Shown: positions 24,368-35,739 of the stretch, one piece after another
How positions within the stretch are numbered: position 1 is the stretch's first letter
Layout: the number at the start of each line of letters is the position of its first letter
Origin: Fonsecaea monophora
Lineage: Eukaryota; Ascomycota; Eurotiomycetes; Chaetothyriales; Herpotrichiellaceae
DNA: 64,000 nucleotides
Assembly: GCF_001642475.1 (NCBI RefSeq)
Contig: NW_019173933.1
Location: forward strand, 248,001 to 312,000
Direction of reading: 5' to 3'
Notes under the pieces: model-generated
What the model saw: only the letters and a program-made list of their open reading frames with translations
What the model was told of the DNA's origin: nothing
Databases searched by the model: none
Program-made: the position numbers and the translations under genes

Positions 24368-25073
24368 TTAGACTGTTCCTTTGCCTTTGCTGGCTTCCTT
24401 GAGCAAATCGGCCCATTCCAACTCGCCCGGGTCGTTCGCTTGCCAGTTCATGGCAATTCCGTTGAGGGCGTTCTTCAAGGTCTCGCGGGAGCTGGCATAC
24501 ACCATGCGGGACTGTGCCAGAAAATCTTAGCCGTGGCAACTGCGGGAAATTGTAAGGGCAGACAAACCTTGACACCAGTGTTGTCCTGATTGATGTAGGT
24601 GATGAATGCAATCTTGGATCTTCATGCTGAAGTCAGTATACCTATCCACGAAGCTAACATGATTATCATTGGATGTACCTCTTGCCTTCACCGCCCTCAA
24701 GCTCAAATTCAACGTCGTAAATAGCGTACGAGGGACGGTCCTTGCCATTGGCCTCCTTCTTGCCAATGAGTTTCTCTCTGAAGGCGTCGTAGTCCGGCTC
24801 GCTGCCGACCTCATCTACCACGATTTCCTTCTGATCATCGGAGATCTTGTAGATGATGTATTTGGGACCGCCGCGACCGAGTTTCAAATCATTGAACTTT
24901 GAGACGCAGTCGGGGTTGACAGATAGGCTAGTGGGATCAAGGCATTAGAGAGGCACTGCGGCGCGCAATGGATAACAGGATCTCAAGGCAGATGGTATGC
25001 ACATACCCGGACACAGGCTACAAGGCAGGGTTAGCGGAAGCGGTATCGCAGGATGGGTTCAAGCACTCACCAT
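24368..25073 (-). CDS. COF1: Cofilin (actin-depolymerising factor)
   Basis: Cytoplasmic ADF/cofilin that binds and severs actin filaments. Five exons: 25073-25071, 25017-25007, 24927-24679, 24619-24568 and 24511-24368, totalling 152 residues. Exon 1 is only the ATG, and exon 2 only 11 bases, giving MPVSG|LSVNPDCVSKFNDLK. The splices continue through FELEGGEGKR|SKIAFITYINQDNTGVK|SRMVYASSRE, with the long actin-binding helix in the last exon (MVYASSRETLKNALNGI) and the tail GELEWADLLKEASKGKGTV. An intron right after or near the initiator ATG is common in fungal cofilin genes; here there are two in succession. Confidence 0.94.
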
Positions 25074-26565
25074 GACTGCTTATTCAAGTTCCAGATACCT
25101 ATGCGACTCGGTTTGAAGCTGGTACTGTTGTCAGTTTCCGAGGAGAGTAAGATGGCGCTTGGAGAGATGGGAGCGCCAAAGAAGCAAAGATAGGGAATAT
25201 GAAGTCTCGAACAGGCACCGGTGATGGGAGATGCTGTCAGAGAAAAGCTGACGTACTTTGCGGGAGGATTGTGGTGCAAGACTGGACAATGCAGCGTAAA
25301 GCAAAATCCAGATTGCGTGTAAGGGTAGGCAGAGGATAAGGGAGTGTTTGGTGGGATGGGACAATGACAGTGGCAGCAAAAAGAGAAGAGTGAGTGGTGG
25401 GGTCCAGATTCAATAATACGGCATACGCGCCTAATGGCAACGAGGGGCATGCCAGGCTCCTCCGGCGCTTTGGCAACAAGTCGCCGGTTGGCAGGCGAAC
25501 GCCCAGAAATTCAGCCCCGTGAGCACTCGCGTCCTTCTCTCACCGATACTTTTGATATTAATTAGTGTTCTGATGATCCCCTCTCTGGCTGATGGGTGCC
25601 TGCGACAGCTCCGGCGACTCCATTCATCTTGTGATGAACAGCTGAAGTATCTGCCGCCTCGATCCGTGAAACAGCTCCCACGATTACGATATCTTCCGGA
25701 CACCTCTGCGCATTGTTCCTCGACCTACGATTGGCCCATACACTGAGCGTCAGCCGTCTTTGAACGAGCTAACTGTCCTCTGCCTCTCGGCTCGCGACTC
25801 AAGGATGTGACTTACGGGTGACTACACTATGGATTTGTCTAGCCGGACACGAAAAATAAATACAGTTGTGGTAGGTAAGTCCAAGGCGAATTTGGTTTCG
25901 CCTCGACACTTGGGACACTAAAGCACTATGTCTGTGATATCGTTGGCATGATGGGAACACCGGCTGTGCATCTGTGTCTCAAGATTTTCACCACCTGTTG
26001 AGCCTTGCTATATCTTCGTCAGTCCACTCACGTCCCAGTTGAAGGTGGCTTCGACAAGGACACGAGGGAGTCACTATTCCCAGTAAGTACAGCGCTGGCA
26101 GGAAATGGGTCATCGTATGGAATATGGGGATTGGTCGGCGGATTGAGAGAGACGATTTTCGGTCCAGCACAGGGCTCGGGTACGAAAAGCGATATTTTAC
26201 GATATGCCATACATACAAATGGCCCGACGCCATCGATTGTCGAGGTGTAACTGTGTCAACAGCAAAGAAGGGGCCTAGTTCTGTGAAAGTATCTGAGACC
26301 AGTGAGCTCGACTTCAACTCAGTGCATAAGAGAAAGAGAAGAAGGAGGAAACAATCAAAGATCGAAATTACATTCAGTTAATCCATTGAGCCTCCCTCCT
26401 TCCATCACCGTTTTAAACCGACCTCAGATGATTTCACTCTCTATCTCTCAACACTATTGCCTTCGCCTTTCCCATATCGTGTGCAGTCTTCCAACTTCGT
26501 TAAAGCCTAATACTGCTCATCACCTTCAATTTTCAAATCTCTCCGAGGAGCTTTTATCACCAGCC
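25074..26565. other. Divergent intergenic region before the Myb-like block
   Basis: About 1.5 kb between divergent genes. Becomes pyrimidine-rich towards 26565. No coding potential recognised. Confidence 0.45.
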
Positions 26566-27503
26566 ATGTCGAATCCCTGGAATGATGCTACCGAAAAGCT
26601 TTTGCTCTTCAGCATGATTGAAGAGCCAGATAACTGCTCTCGCGCAAAGTTCGAACAGGCTGCCGTGGCGATTGGTGGTGGAGTGAGTGCAAATGCGTGT
26701 CGGTCAGTTCACTCTTCTCTCAGAAATCTTCCAGCATCTGAGATTCAGAAATTCACACTCTACCTTCCCCCGACAACTTTTCCTTTTCCTCCCACTCTCA
26801 CTCCATCTGTCCTTCTCCTGGTTGAAAACAATCAGCCCTCGCAAACATCTCGTCCCCTTCTGACTGTCATTACACTCCATCTCCTTATTGAAACCCATTA
26901 CCCCTTGAGAAATTCCTCCTCCCATCCTTCATCACCTCAGGGTCTACATCATGCCATTTAAGTGGGATGCTGCTTCGGAGCGCAGTTTGCTCCTCTTTGC
27001 CCTTGCGGAGATGAACCCACCAGCGACTTGGATTTGGCCTCGGGTTGCTGACAGGCTCGGTAATGATCTCAACGCAAGTGCCTGCAGGTATCAACACACT
27101 CTATGAACGGTTTCACTACGTTTCCCTCTTACCTCTTCCTTGTATCGACGTCTACTTGTTTCAGGTCTGAGACCATGCTAACCTCTAAACATGCAGCCAA
27201 AAATTCTACAAGCTGAAGAAAGAGAGCGAAAAACTGCTTCAGCAGGACGATGCGGCTCTGAGCGGTGATCCCGCGACCCCAGTCAAAGAGAAGACCACAA
27301 AGACACCTACTAGCAAGCCTGCATCTGGACGGAAGCGAAAAGGCACCGACGGTGACGGAGAAGAGGTCAACACCGCGGTCAAGAGAAAGCGAAATGTCAA
27401 GAAAGAAGCCCCAGCCGACGCATGGATTGAAGTCAAGACAAAGATTGAAGAAGATGAGAGTGCTGCCGTCAAGGGTGAGGTCGAACACAGCGAAGATGAA
27501 TGA
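26566..27503 (+). CDS. Myb-like gene I with duplicated first exon
   Basis: Three coding blocks. Exon A 26566-26702 (MSNPWNDATEKLLLF..VSANAC, ends phase 2). Exon B 26951-27087 (MPFKWDAASERSLLLF..NASAC, ends phase 2). Exon C 27197-27503 (QKFYKLKK, then a Lys-rich and acidic tail with GRKRKGT and VKRKRNVKKE). Exons A and B are both exactly 137 bases, are clearly homologous and each start with ATG. Either A or B joined to C gives 147 residues with a full three-helix Myb-like domain (ACR|QKFYKLKK or ACS|QKFYKLKK). A CAG after a long pyrimidine tract at 26940 would also allow A-B-C in frame (196 residues), because B then measures 147 bases. Which form is made is unknown. Confidence 0.75.
26703..26950 (+). 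promoter_or_regulatory. Pyrimidine-rich spacer: intron or alternative promoter
   Basis: 248 bases between the two duplicated exons. It opens with the donor GTCAGT, carries CT-rich runs (CCTTTTCCTCCCACTCTCACTCC) and ends with CACCTCAG at 26933-26940, a strong-looking acceptor, 10 bases before the ATG of exon B. The same features could also be a CT-rich fungal promoter for exon B. Confidence 0.5.
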
Positions 27504-28893
27504 GGCATGCTTACTTTGAAGTCCGGTATATGATGTGTGTCCTGTTCGAACCTTCCTACTGCTGACTATTGACGAGACTCACAAGTTACGATCTCTAAAC
27601 CTGAACCAGCTTCAGTCACTCACGGCGTGTTTGGGGGGAGGGTCACAAACTTCATTCGCACAGGGACATAAGCCTTTTCTGCCGGGGTCTTGCAGGGGAC
27701 ATGGTATGAGACAATAGGATATGGCTGAGCTGAGATTTTGTTTGAGGAGAGATTGCTTCGAATGGGTTCCGTGGACCGTGACGAGTGCAGCGACTGTTAC
27801 TCTTGTCGCCGGATCAATCCTGCTGCCATGTCATCTTGGACGTAGAGAACAGGCGGATCGCTCATGCCATGCGAAACACGTCAGATAGCTGAGGAGAATC
27901 GACAATTGAATACAATTGCATCACACGTCATGATTGACATCGTTTGCCCTTCCTCCTTTCGTTGCAGACACAGGGGATGTTCCCACCACAACTGTGAGGA
28001 TGAGTGCCAGTTACGGAGCCACTGTTGGGATCTACAGCGTTGAACAGGTAGCAGTCGCAGGGCGCAAGGCACACTCTTTACTCGAGCCTGCTCGACTTCT
28101 CCTGAGCATCTCTATTCTTTTGTGGACAAGGTGAACCTATGCCTATTTCCAGCTAGGGCAACGCAATCAAGGCTGAGAGATGGCGCTGAATTCGTGGCCA
28201 CCAAAGCATGAATGAGGTGTGGAAAATCCACCTTTTCCTCTGGGTCTTCTCAGTGAAGTGATTCGCACCACTGCAGATGCAGCGGCATGCACACCTACGG
28301 CCCTTGTCGTTGTGTGCTGAATGCTCTCGATCAGGTTTGCCAAAACAAGCTAAGATCAGCTGGTCGGAATCTCGCAAAGTCGGGGACGAGAGGGTCAAAG
28401 GCGAAACCAACAAGGAGAGGCTAGGAACTGCGGTAGCGGGTATCGCTGCTCAAACTGGGCGCAGCCAAGAGCATGTGACATTGAGAATTCCTGCAGACAG
28501 AAATGCCTTGTTCTATTGCGAGTACAACCGTTGTGCTCCAATCAGCAACCGATTCCAAGTCTGGTGGAGGTTGTGGTTCGCTTTTGTAATGACAATGTTA
28601 CCGCTAACTGGCTCGCTGGGCTGCCGAGACTGCGCTGCTCCACCACGATCCTGCAGCCTTGACCACCCAGACTGTCGCCCTCCCTCTCAGTTCTCTCCCC
28701 CCTTGCTTCCTCGCCACCCTCGATCACAAATTCCAATGGCTTCAACGCGCTCCACCCCATGGCTACCTGGAGTAGTTTGGGCGCAGTGCATCAAAGACAC
28801 CGTCCACCCAACACTCTTTTCGACGTGTTTCTCGCGGCCCCTCTCAACTCATGTCAATGACTGACTTCTTCTTCGATTTGAGCCATCGCCTCC
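27504..28893. other. Intergenic region within the Myb-like block
   Basis: About 1.4 kb. The largest open frame (28277-28864) has no recognisable features and no intron logic. CT-rich before 28893. An ATG at 28851 opens a frame that overlaps the next start codon out of frame. Confidence 0.45.
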
Positions 28894-30684
28894 ATGACTG
28901 CACTCAGAACTTCGAACGTGCCCCCGATCTGGGACTTCAGAGACTCTCTGTTCCGGGCACTGGCAGCAGCTTACGCTGCGTTGGGCGAGGACCTGGTAAG
29001 ATATCAATTTTCTGCCTAGATACGTATCGAACTAATAGTTCGTCAGTTCCGACGTGAGTTGACGAGCATCGCGGCTTATTACGGAGAAGGGGCAACATTC
29101 TCTGAGATTGAGGACCTCTTTACAAAGCATGTTCCAGCAGAAGCAGAGCTACTTAAAACCGAGCTGGCTAGTCGCCGCAGTGGTGGTAGAGAGACACCTC
29201 CCAAGGGTCCAGCACAATCCCGTCGTCCACCTTTGCTCAACTTCGACGATGAGGATCTAAGTGTCTTGAGCCCGAGAGAGGTCGATGTTTTGAAAGCTCG
29301 GTCTAAAAGTTCGATCCAAGAATCTGCAAAGCGTCTTCAAATCATCAATGGATCGGCTCGCATATCGCCGGTCGGAGATGTACCAACGATAGGGGCCATG
29401 GCGCCCCCAATAGCCACAACATCTCGGGCTGCAGCGGATGTAATCCAGACGGGACCATGGAACATCTATGATACTGGTATCCAATCTCGTCTTAGTCAGG
29501 CGAGCATTGCCCAAACTCGAAAACGTCGGTTCTCAGAGGTGCATGATTCAGTGGAGCTCCAGGCTGCAGATGATCGTCGCCCAAGAGCACCACCAAGATC
29601 TGAATCCTTCGGCTATGTTACGAGGAATGGTGAATACCGATGTGCTCTTTGTCAGAGGCAACTACCCAACGAAAACGATCTGAAGCTGCATGAACAGATC
29701 AGTAGAGAGCATACACGCAGTCTCAAGGACCAGAGAAAGGTCACTCTCGGTCGTGAGAGATTAGCCCATCTCGCCGCACTATCAGCCCAGGGCTACAATG
29801 CGAATCCTTCCGTGCTTGGTCAGCGTCTGAGGATTCATAATCTGCTCGTATCAAGTCCGGATGCCGCAGCTGCTGAGATGGTGAAAAAAAATGGCAACCG
29901 GCATGAACCTGACCCCAGCTTGCGCCAAAGTCAGGACCGTCAGGCTTCTTCGACAGACATTGGCGATGAAGGGCGTTGGCATCCCAACACTATACCAGCG
30001 ACACAGAGCGTTGAGAGCACAACCTCCGCATGCGTAGCTGGGCCTTTACAGACTCTCTACCAGGGTAAATGCCGTGCCGATTCGCTTATGTCTGCGTCAG
30101 GCAGTGCTCCAGCTCCAGAAACAGCACCCTCGCGGACAGCAGGAATAAATACAAGGTCCACGACTGCTCGGACTGAAATCGGAACTCTCAACACTCCTCA
30201 GACCCTCAACGGGGTCGAACCCACCAGCACACAGCAGCCTCAACACAACTCCGAGAGCGGAGGGGACGAGAACGCATCTGAAATCCCAGATAGTGTCACC
30301 GCCAGGGACATTTCGCGTTTGATCCAGCTAAATCTCAAATTGCTGAACGTTTTCCAGAAATCCGCGTCCGCTCGAGACAATTCATCTCCTCCTTCTCGCG
30401 AGAGGGTGCCTGCAAGTGTTCCCGACGACAAGTCTAGACCTGGAATGATGGGTATCAATAACAGCCCAACTTCAAACTCTACTGTCCCCACAACTATGGT
30501 CCTGGAAACGCTGCATCCCGCAGCTTCGTGTAACGGTCCGAACCCTGGAGGCAGAAATTGTACGCAGAGGACGATATCTGCGCCGGGGATTGGAGTTCAC
30601 CTCGACATCAAACGTGGAGACGCGAAAGAAAACGGCAAAAAGAAGGATGTCGGCGAGCCTATTTGTATGATTGTTCTCGACTAG
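28894..30684 (+). CDS. C2H2-type protein with Myb-like N-terminus (J)
   Basis: Exons 28894-28995 and 29047-30684, intron GTAAGA..CAG (phase 0), 579 residues. Residues 17-67 read SLFRALAAAYAALGEDL|FRRELTSIAAYYGEGATFSE, IEDLF. The helical spacing resembles the neighbouring Myb-like proteins, and the intron falls between helix 1 and helix 2 as in genes K and M; this is an inference. Around residue 230 lies a single zinc-finger-like motif, YRCALCQRQLPNENDLKLHE followed by QISREH (C-x2-C and two His), typical of RNA- or DNA-binding fingers. The rest is Ser/Thr/Pro-rich and probably disordered. No known homologue named. Probably nuclear. Confidence 0.75.
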
Positions 30685-31052
30685 GAAGGAATTTGGATTG
30701 ACATGCTCTTGTATTTTCTGGCTCCCTCATTTCAAGACACAAGTGTAGCTAGTTTAAGCAAGCTCAATGGTTTCTCGCACAAGCATCTTTTCATGGTTTG
30801 GTTTCCAACATAGCTCCAGACCCAACTATTTGAGTTTTCGCAGACTAAAGCTCGAATACCTTCCCTCTTCTCCTGCCCATGTCTGAAGAAGACATGAGCG
30901 TTGCTGAATATCATTTTCTCGCACATTTCTGTGTGAACATTCCTCGCCGCGCCGACATAGACAGCCCGGTTTTTTGCAAGCGAAAAGGAGAAAAACAACG
31001 CGCATCGAATGCATTGAACTCATGTGGTTACAGTGGCTTTTTCGCACATGTT
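30685..31052. other. Convergent intergenic region
   Basis: About 370 bases between convergent 3' ends; nothing recognised. Confidence 0.5.
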
Positions 31053-31832
31053 TCAGTTCTCGGTCTTGATCTTCTTGTTCATCCTGCCTCCCTTAGCGGC
31101 GGCGGCGACGTCTCGCCCATACCCCTCATGGTCGTCGACTCTACGCTTCTGCGGCATATACAGCGGCATATGCGCCATGGGTACGCCGTTTGTCGCCGGT
31201 GTCGCCGCAGACTCTGCCGGTGAAGGGAGACCGTAGGCAACGCCCGGGCTAGAAGGGTCGCTCATTTCCACCTTGACGCCGTTCGCCATGGCGAGTTCTG
31301 TAGCGTTCAGCTTGCCAGACTGCGGTTCGAGCTCGGCTTTGATATTAGGCTTCGTTTCTTTGTCGTCGGCGCTCTTAGGCTTCGACTTGGATGGAGCCTT
31401 AGGCGCGGCATAGGCGCGGGTATTTCCGTTTGGTGGACTCGTAGTTGTGATTATGTTGAGACCATTGCGCTTCTTAATCTCGCCGAGACGCTTCACGATG
31501 GTGTTGGGCTTGGTGCCGGTCTTTTCGCAGTATGGGCCAATATGGAACTGTCGGGCGCGGGGAGAGAGTCAGTACATCACGCCGAAAAGTGGCACTCGAT
31601 TCGGGGAAGAGAGCAAGAGAGAGTTTGACGTTTGAGGTGATGTGAGATGAAATTAGGGGACGTGGTGAGGTAGGTAAGTAGGTAGTGAGAGGGCTAGAGT
31701 AGCCAGAGGGAGTGGTGGGAGGCACTGGTCAGCACTTACGAGGATCGCCTGAGGAGAGTCGCGCATCAGCTCCAACAGGAACATGGCGTCTTTGGAACTC
31801 AGTTCCTGCTTAGATTGTTGTCCTGGTGCCAT
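31053..31832 (-). CDS. Small Myb-like protein K
   Basis: Exons 31832-31740 and 31547-31053, intron GTAAGT..CAG (192 bases, phase 0), 195 residues. The N-terminal domain (residues 10-58) reads ELSSKDAMFLLELMRDSPQ, AIL|FHIGPYCEKTGTKPNTIVKR, LGEIKKRNG: three predicted helices with the intron between helices 1 and 2. The remainder is Lys/Pro/Ala-rich and ends with a basic nuclear-signal-like NKKIKTEN; PQKRR lies just before. Adjacent to related genes on both sides. The start is the first Met of the open frame that keeps the domain complete. Confidence 0.75.
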
Positions 31833-33157
31833 TTTGATGAAGTGATTTGTCAATGCTAGGGAGATGGAATGAATGAGTGTGGTGAATCGAGCTTGGAGGG
31901 GTCTCTGTAGAAGGTAGAAGAGATGGAGATGAACGAAGTTGCATAGGCCAAGTGAGTCGAGTTCAAGGAACAAGTGAAGAACCAAGTTGAAATGAGGACT
32001 CTAGTGGGAAGGTCGCTAGTGAGACTGGAGGGGCACGTTTTCGCACCCTTCATGACCAGGAGGCTGGTTTCTGAATTCACAGGTCACTTTAGCTGTGTTA
32101 CTCAGAGGCCAGAGTCTGATGAGGGAAACCAGAGAGGCGGAGAATGTCGAAGAAGGAAATGCCCGCACGTGCAGATGTAGCAGCCGGTAGCGTCCTCGCT
32201 CCGGCTAAGTGAGGCGAGACTAAGGGGGAGGGTGGTGATTCATGGCGCAGCAACTTACGCTACGCTCCTCACGGGCTTCCGAACTTGCCTAGACCAATGT
32301 CCTCGTAAGTGCTTGCATATTTCGCGCTATGGGGAGCGTAGGGCGAGGGCGTCCCTCGAGGAAAGCAATTAGACGAGTCAAGACGAGACGAGATTGCAAG
32401 GCGCGAAGCTCTTGCAGGACATACAAACAAGGCGCAAGAAGGACAAAAAGACGGTGTAGAGTCCCAACAAGATTGGAACGATCAATCACACACACGAGAC
32501 GACTTCCATGACAACAAAACTCCTCAACAGAAACCAAAGAGGTGCGTGACGGCATACGAGCAGTGCTCCCTTTCCGCCTATGGTCTGATAGGATTTCCTT
32601 GCAGGACGATCCCAGGGTTGTGTGAATGAGTGGGGCCCATTGCCAGGAAGTTCTCTGCCTTATGTTCCCGCGGCGATGGTTGGTTCACCTTTCTGCAGCC
32701 CACCATCCCCGCTCCGCATCATCCACTAGCATCCCGCGACTAGGCTCCTTGATCGGATATGCCAAGACATTTCTAGTCGGTCGCCAAGAAACTCAAACAG
32801 ATAAAATGGACGACAAGTCTGCATATACAAACCCAGGCATACACGTTTATACAATGTTTGATGGCCGCTATCTCTTGAAATTGAGGAGGCTGGGAAGTCT
32901 TCCCACCTGATGCAAGCGAAACCCCCTTCTTCCCAGCCCCCCCTATTTTCTCCCGCAGCCGACTTGCCCAGAACACAAGGCCTGCCCACCCCCCCCAAAA
33001 AAACCTTACTGGAAGTCGCTTCTTCGAAAATCCTCAGCCGTTTTACCGGCATATGTGCACCGTTTCTGAGCCACTTCATGGCGGTTTGAAGCCAATGTCT
33101 GCAACCGTTGCACACTGCTTGCACCCTTGCGAACTCAAAACTCTGGAGACTGCCACC
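31833..33157. other. Intergenic region
   Basis: About 1.3 kb between two minus-strand Myb-like genes. Contains a C9 and A8-like homopolymer junction around 32988-33003. No gene recognised. Confidence 0.45.
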
Positions 33158-33710
33158 TCAAGCCATGAAGCTGTTGCTACCGCTGTTCCCACTGCTTTGT
33201 CCACTCATCATGTCCCCCATGTTCACCGACGCGAAATAGGCTGCCGCACTGAATGGTGCGTCGTAGCTATGAAATGGATCCAGACTATTCACCGCCATCT
33301 CCTCATGCTTGGCTGCCCGAGGGCTTTGGGACTCCTCGCGAAAGGGAACACCTTCGACAGACTTTTGCTTGGATTTTCGACCTCGCTTGGAGGGAGGTGT
33401 CTTGGTCTCGTCATCTGGTTCCGCTTTGCGCTTGGTTGGCGTCGATGGAGTTGGGACCCCTTGCTCCCCGACCATCTTTGCCATGTCATTCCGTAGCTTG
33501 TAGTACTTCTGACTGTTGCAGGTCAGTCAATTCTGCAGACGCCTTCGTCCACGGATCGGGCAACACGCACCTCACGGCTGACGGGGTCAACCCCTCTCCT
33601 AAAAGTGCTGCAACCCGCTGCCACGTATCAGCTGAAGGCCTCAGATTTGCAGCAGAAATCGCAAGTATCAGCATGCGGCGCTCCCGCTCGGCAGTCCATT
33701 GGTAAGGCAT
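33158..33710 (-). CDS. Small Myb-like protein L
   Basis: Exons 33710-33571 and 33512-33158, intron GTGCGT..CAG (58 bases, phase 2), 164 residues. Residues 1-60 read MPYQWTAERERRMLILAIS, then TWQRVAALLGEGLTPSAVS|QKYYKLRNDM. It is the closest relative in the window of exon B plus C of gene I: 20 of 46 residues of the first exon are identical by eye, and the intron has the same position and phase. First exon 140 bases versus 137. The tail has a strong nuclear localisation-like run (KTPPSKRGRKSKQK) and a Ser/Gly/Asn-rich end. Confidence 0.8.
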
Positions 33711-34580
33711 GGTGGAGTTGATGACAATGTCTTGGAGAAACACCGACAAGCAAATGGCAAAGCTGTTGCGAGTGTGCTCGAGAGTGTCGTGAGTAGAGGA
33801 GGAAATTGAACGGAGAGACTAGTGAGGTTGTGAGAATATGGGAAAAAAGTCGCTAAATATAGGAAGAAAGTTGAGGGCAATCAGCAACACACCGTCATGT
33901 CGCTGGAGTGTCGGTGTGGACCTGAAATGAGGTATCCGCAGCTGCTGGATTTGTTAGCTTGGAGTTAACCATCAGTAGTCACAGTGCGTCCCGTCGTGTG
34001 ACAGTGATGAGACGATAAGGAGCAATTCTGACAGTATCTCCTCGCCACTAGCAAGTGCAGGACGCAGAACTGACGTTTGTTGGCAAGAGGCCATCAATAT
34101 GCAACCTCTATAGCTGATTTGACTCCCCGTGTGCAAACCTGCACTAGGCACGTCTAGCGCCGGAAAATGGCCTCTTTGAACATTCTCTGATGGCGGACGC
34201 GACGCTGAAAGCCAATCAATGGCAATGTCGGATCCCTGTCTTCGGGCACACTCAGTCACGGAACTGCATAGGCCCAAATGTAATGACAGAAACCGTCTCC
34301 GAGCATTCCTTGCTTGCTGTTGGTTCAGACGCTGAGCCTTCAAGCAACTTCTCCCCGGGAGTCGTCCTCTCCCCCTCCTCTCGAAAGCTAGAGAAAGCCT
34401 GGGCCTGGAGCGCCTTGGTTGATAGCAGCCTGAGAGGTATAAAATGCCCTTGAGCCTGGAGGTCGAGACTAGAAGCACAGTCTCGAGAATATCTTCTACT
34501 CCTATCTAGACGTTTGTTGAACCATCTTGTCTTCTCAAGCCCACCTTATCTATCATACAAAGCAGAGAAAACTTGCAACA
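33711..34580. other. Divergent promoter region of two Myb-like genes
   Basis: About 870 bases between genes L and M, which diverge. Nothing specific recognised. Confidence 0.45.
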
Positions 34581-34994
34581 ATGGCTGAAAATCAAACGGT
34601 CGACATCAAGGAAGTCGACATCACGGCTCTGATCGCCGCCCTTCAGAGCGCGGTCAGCCCTCTCGAAGTATGTAACACCCCACTCCTAAGGCTTCCCAAC
34701 AATTCCTTCTCTAACCATTCATCGATGATCTAGGTCGATGCCGAAGAGGTGGCTAGACGCTTGGGCATGAGCCTAGCTTCTATTCCCCCAAAGTTCACGC
34801 GGATCCGCAAACAGTACCATATCGACATCAAGGTCGTCAACTCTGGGGCCTTACAGCGCAATCGACAAAGTACTCCTAAGAAGAGGGTTTCTAGGAAGCA
34901 GCCCAAACGTGTGAGGACCAGCAATGCTCCAACCCACTCGGACAATGAAACTGGGACGGAGTCATCGGGGAAGTCGTCTTTGAGAATACTATAG
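34581..34994 (+). CDS. Small Myb-like protein M
   Basis: Exons 34581-34667 and 34734-34994, intron GTATGT..TAG (66 bases, phase 0), 115 residues. The reading is KEVDITALIAALQSAVSPLE|, then VDAEEVARRLGMSLASIPPK and FTRIRKQYHID: three helices with the intron between helices 1 and 2, as in gene K. It is followed by a very basic segment (QSTPKKRVSRKQPKRVRTSN) and a short acidic tail. It lacks the usual Trp of helix 1. Small, with a clean start context (ACAATGG). Function inferred only from family resemblance. Confidence 0.75.
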
Positions 34995-35297
34995 ACATGG
35001 AAAAAGAGAGTGCATGAGCATTCAGCAGGGCTGTGCAGTGGTGGCTGTCATAAGCACTGGGATGAAGCATGGAATAAGGTGTTCTGAACAAAAGAGGAGC
35101 ACAGGCAATGACATGAGAGAAAACAGGGTCGGTGATGATATGATACAATCAAGCAATGCGGTTCCTTTTGAATGCGATAATGACAATGAATGATGGATCC
35201 AAGTGTAGTATGGGTGTCCTTGGGATGTTGTCTGTATGACATCCGCTGTGTTCAGCTCCCATTCAACCCGCCATTAATTGTTTGACCGTGCTCTACT
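34995..35297. other. Convergent intergenic region
   Basis: About 300 bases between gene M and a small minus-strand open frame. Nothing recognised. Confidence 0.45.
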
Positions 35298-35531
35298 CTA
35301 CGTGGAATCAGCGTAGAATGCTCCGTAATAGTCGGCGAGACCTGCCGTGTGGTCACCGCTCACGTCGAGGGACTGCCGGTTTGTCATCCGCTCGTCCGGG
35401 ATCGTCATGGAACCGGTTCGCGCCGTAGAAAATAATACGGCTTCCCTTTGTCTTTGACAGACGGCGGCCGCGACTCTGACAAACTGGCTTTTACTCAGAG
35501 TGACGGGCTCGGTAATCTCGGCGTGCGACAT
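35298..35531 (-). CDS. Small open reading frame, unknown
   Basis: Single open frame of 77 residues from an ATG at 35531 (MSHAEITEPVTLSKSQFVRV) to TAG at 35298. It begins with a short amphipathic, basic stretch and has no recognised domain. It sits between two Myb-like genes and could be a truncated member whose later helices are lost, an independent small gene, or chance. There is no splice or homology support. Confidence 0.3.
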   Translation of the reverse strand: MSHAEITEPVTLSKSQFVRVAAAVCQRQREAVLFSTARTGSMTIPDERMTNRQSLDVSGDHTAGLADYYGAFYADST

Positions 35532-35739
35532 TCTGGTGCTTGATCAGGTTGTGACATGCGGTGGAAACGAGGGACAACACGTGGACAGTAGAGGTCACGG
35601 GAAATCATTTTCTCTCTCATTACTTTGTTTGCTATGAGACGATGCTCACAGCGTGTGATGTTCTCTGATCTGCTTAGACATGCATAAATATGTGTCAATA
35701 TCTGACACTGCGCCCCTCTGCCTCCTCTTTCTGGACTCT

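Noticed and set aside
28277..28864. 195-codon plus-strand open frame
   Set aside because: No domain, odd composition, no splice logic, and it ends just before the start of the C2H2 gene; probably chance.
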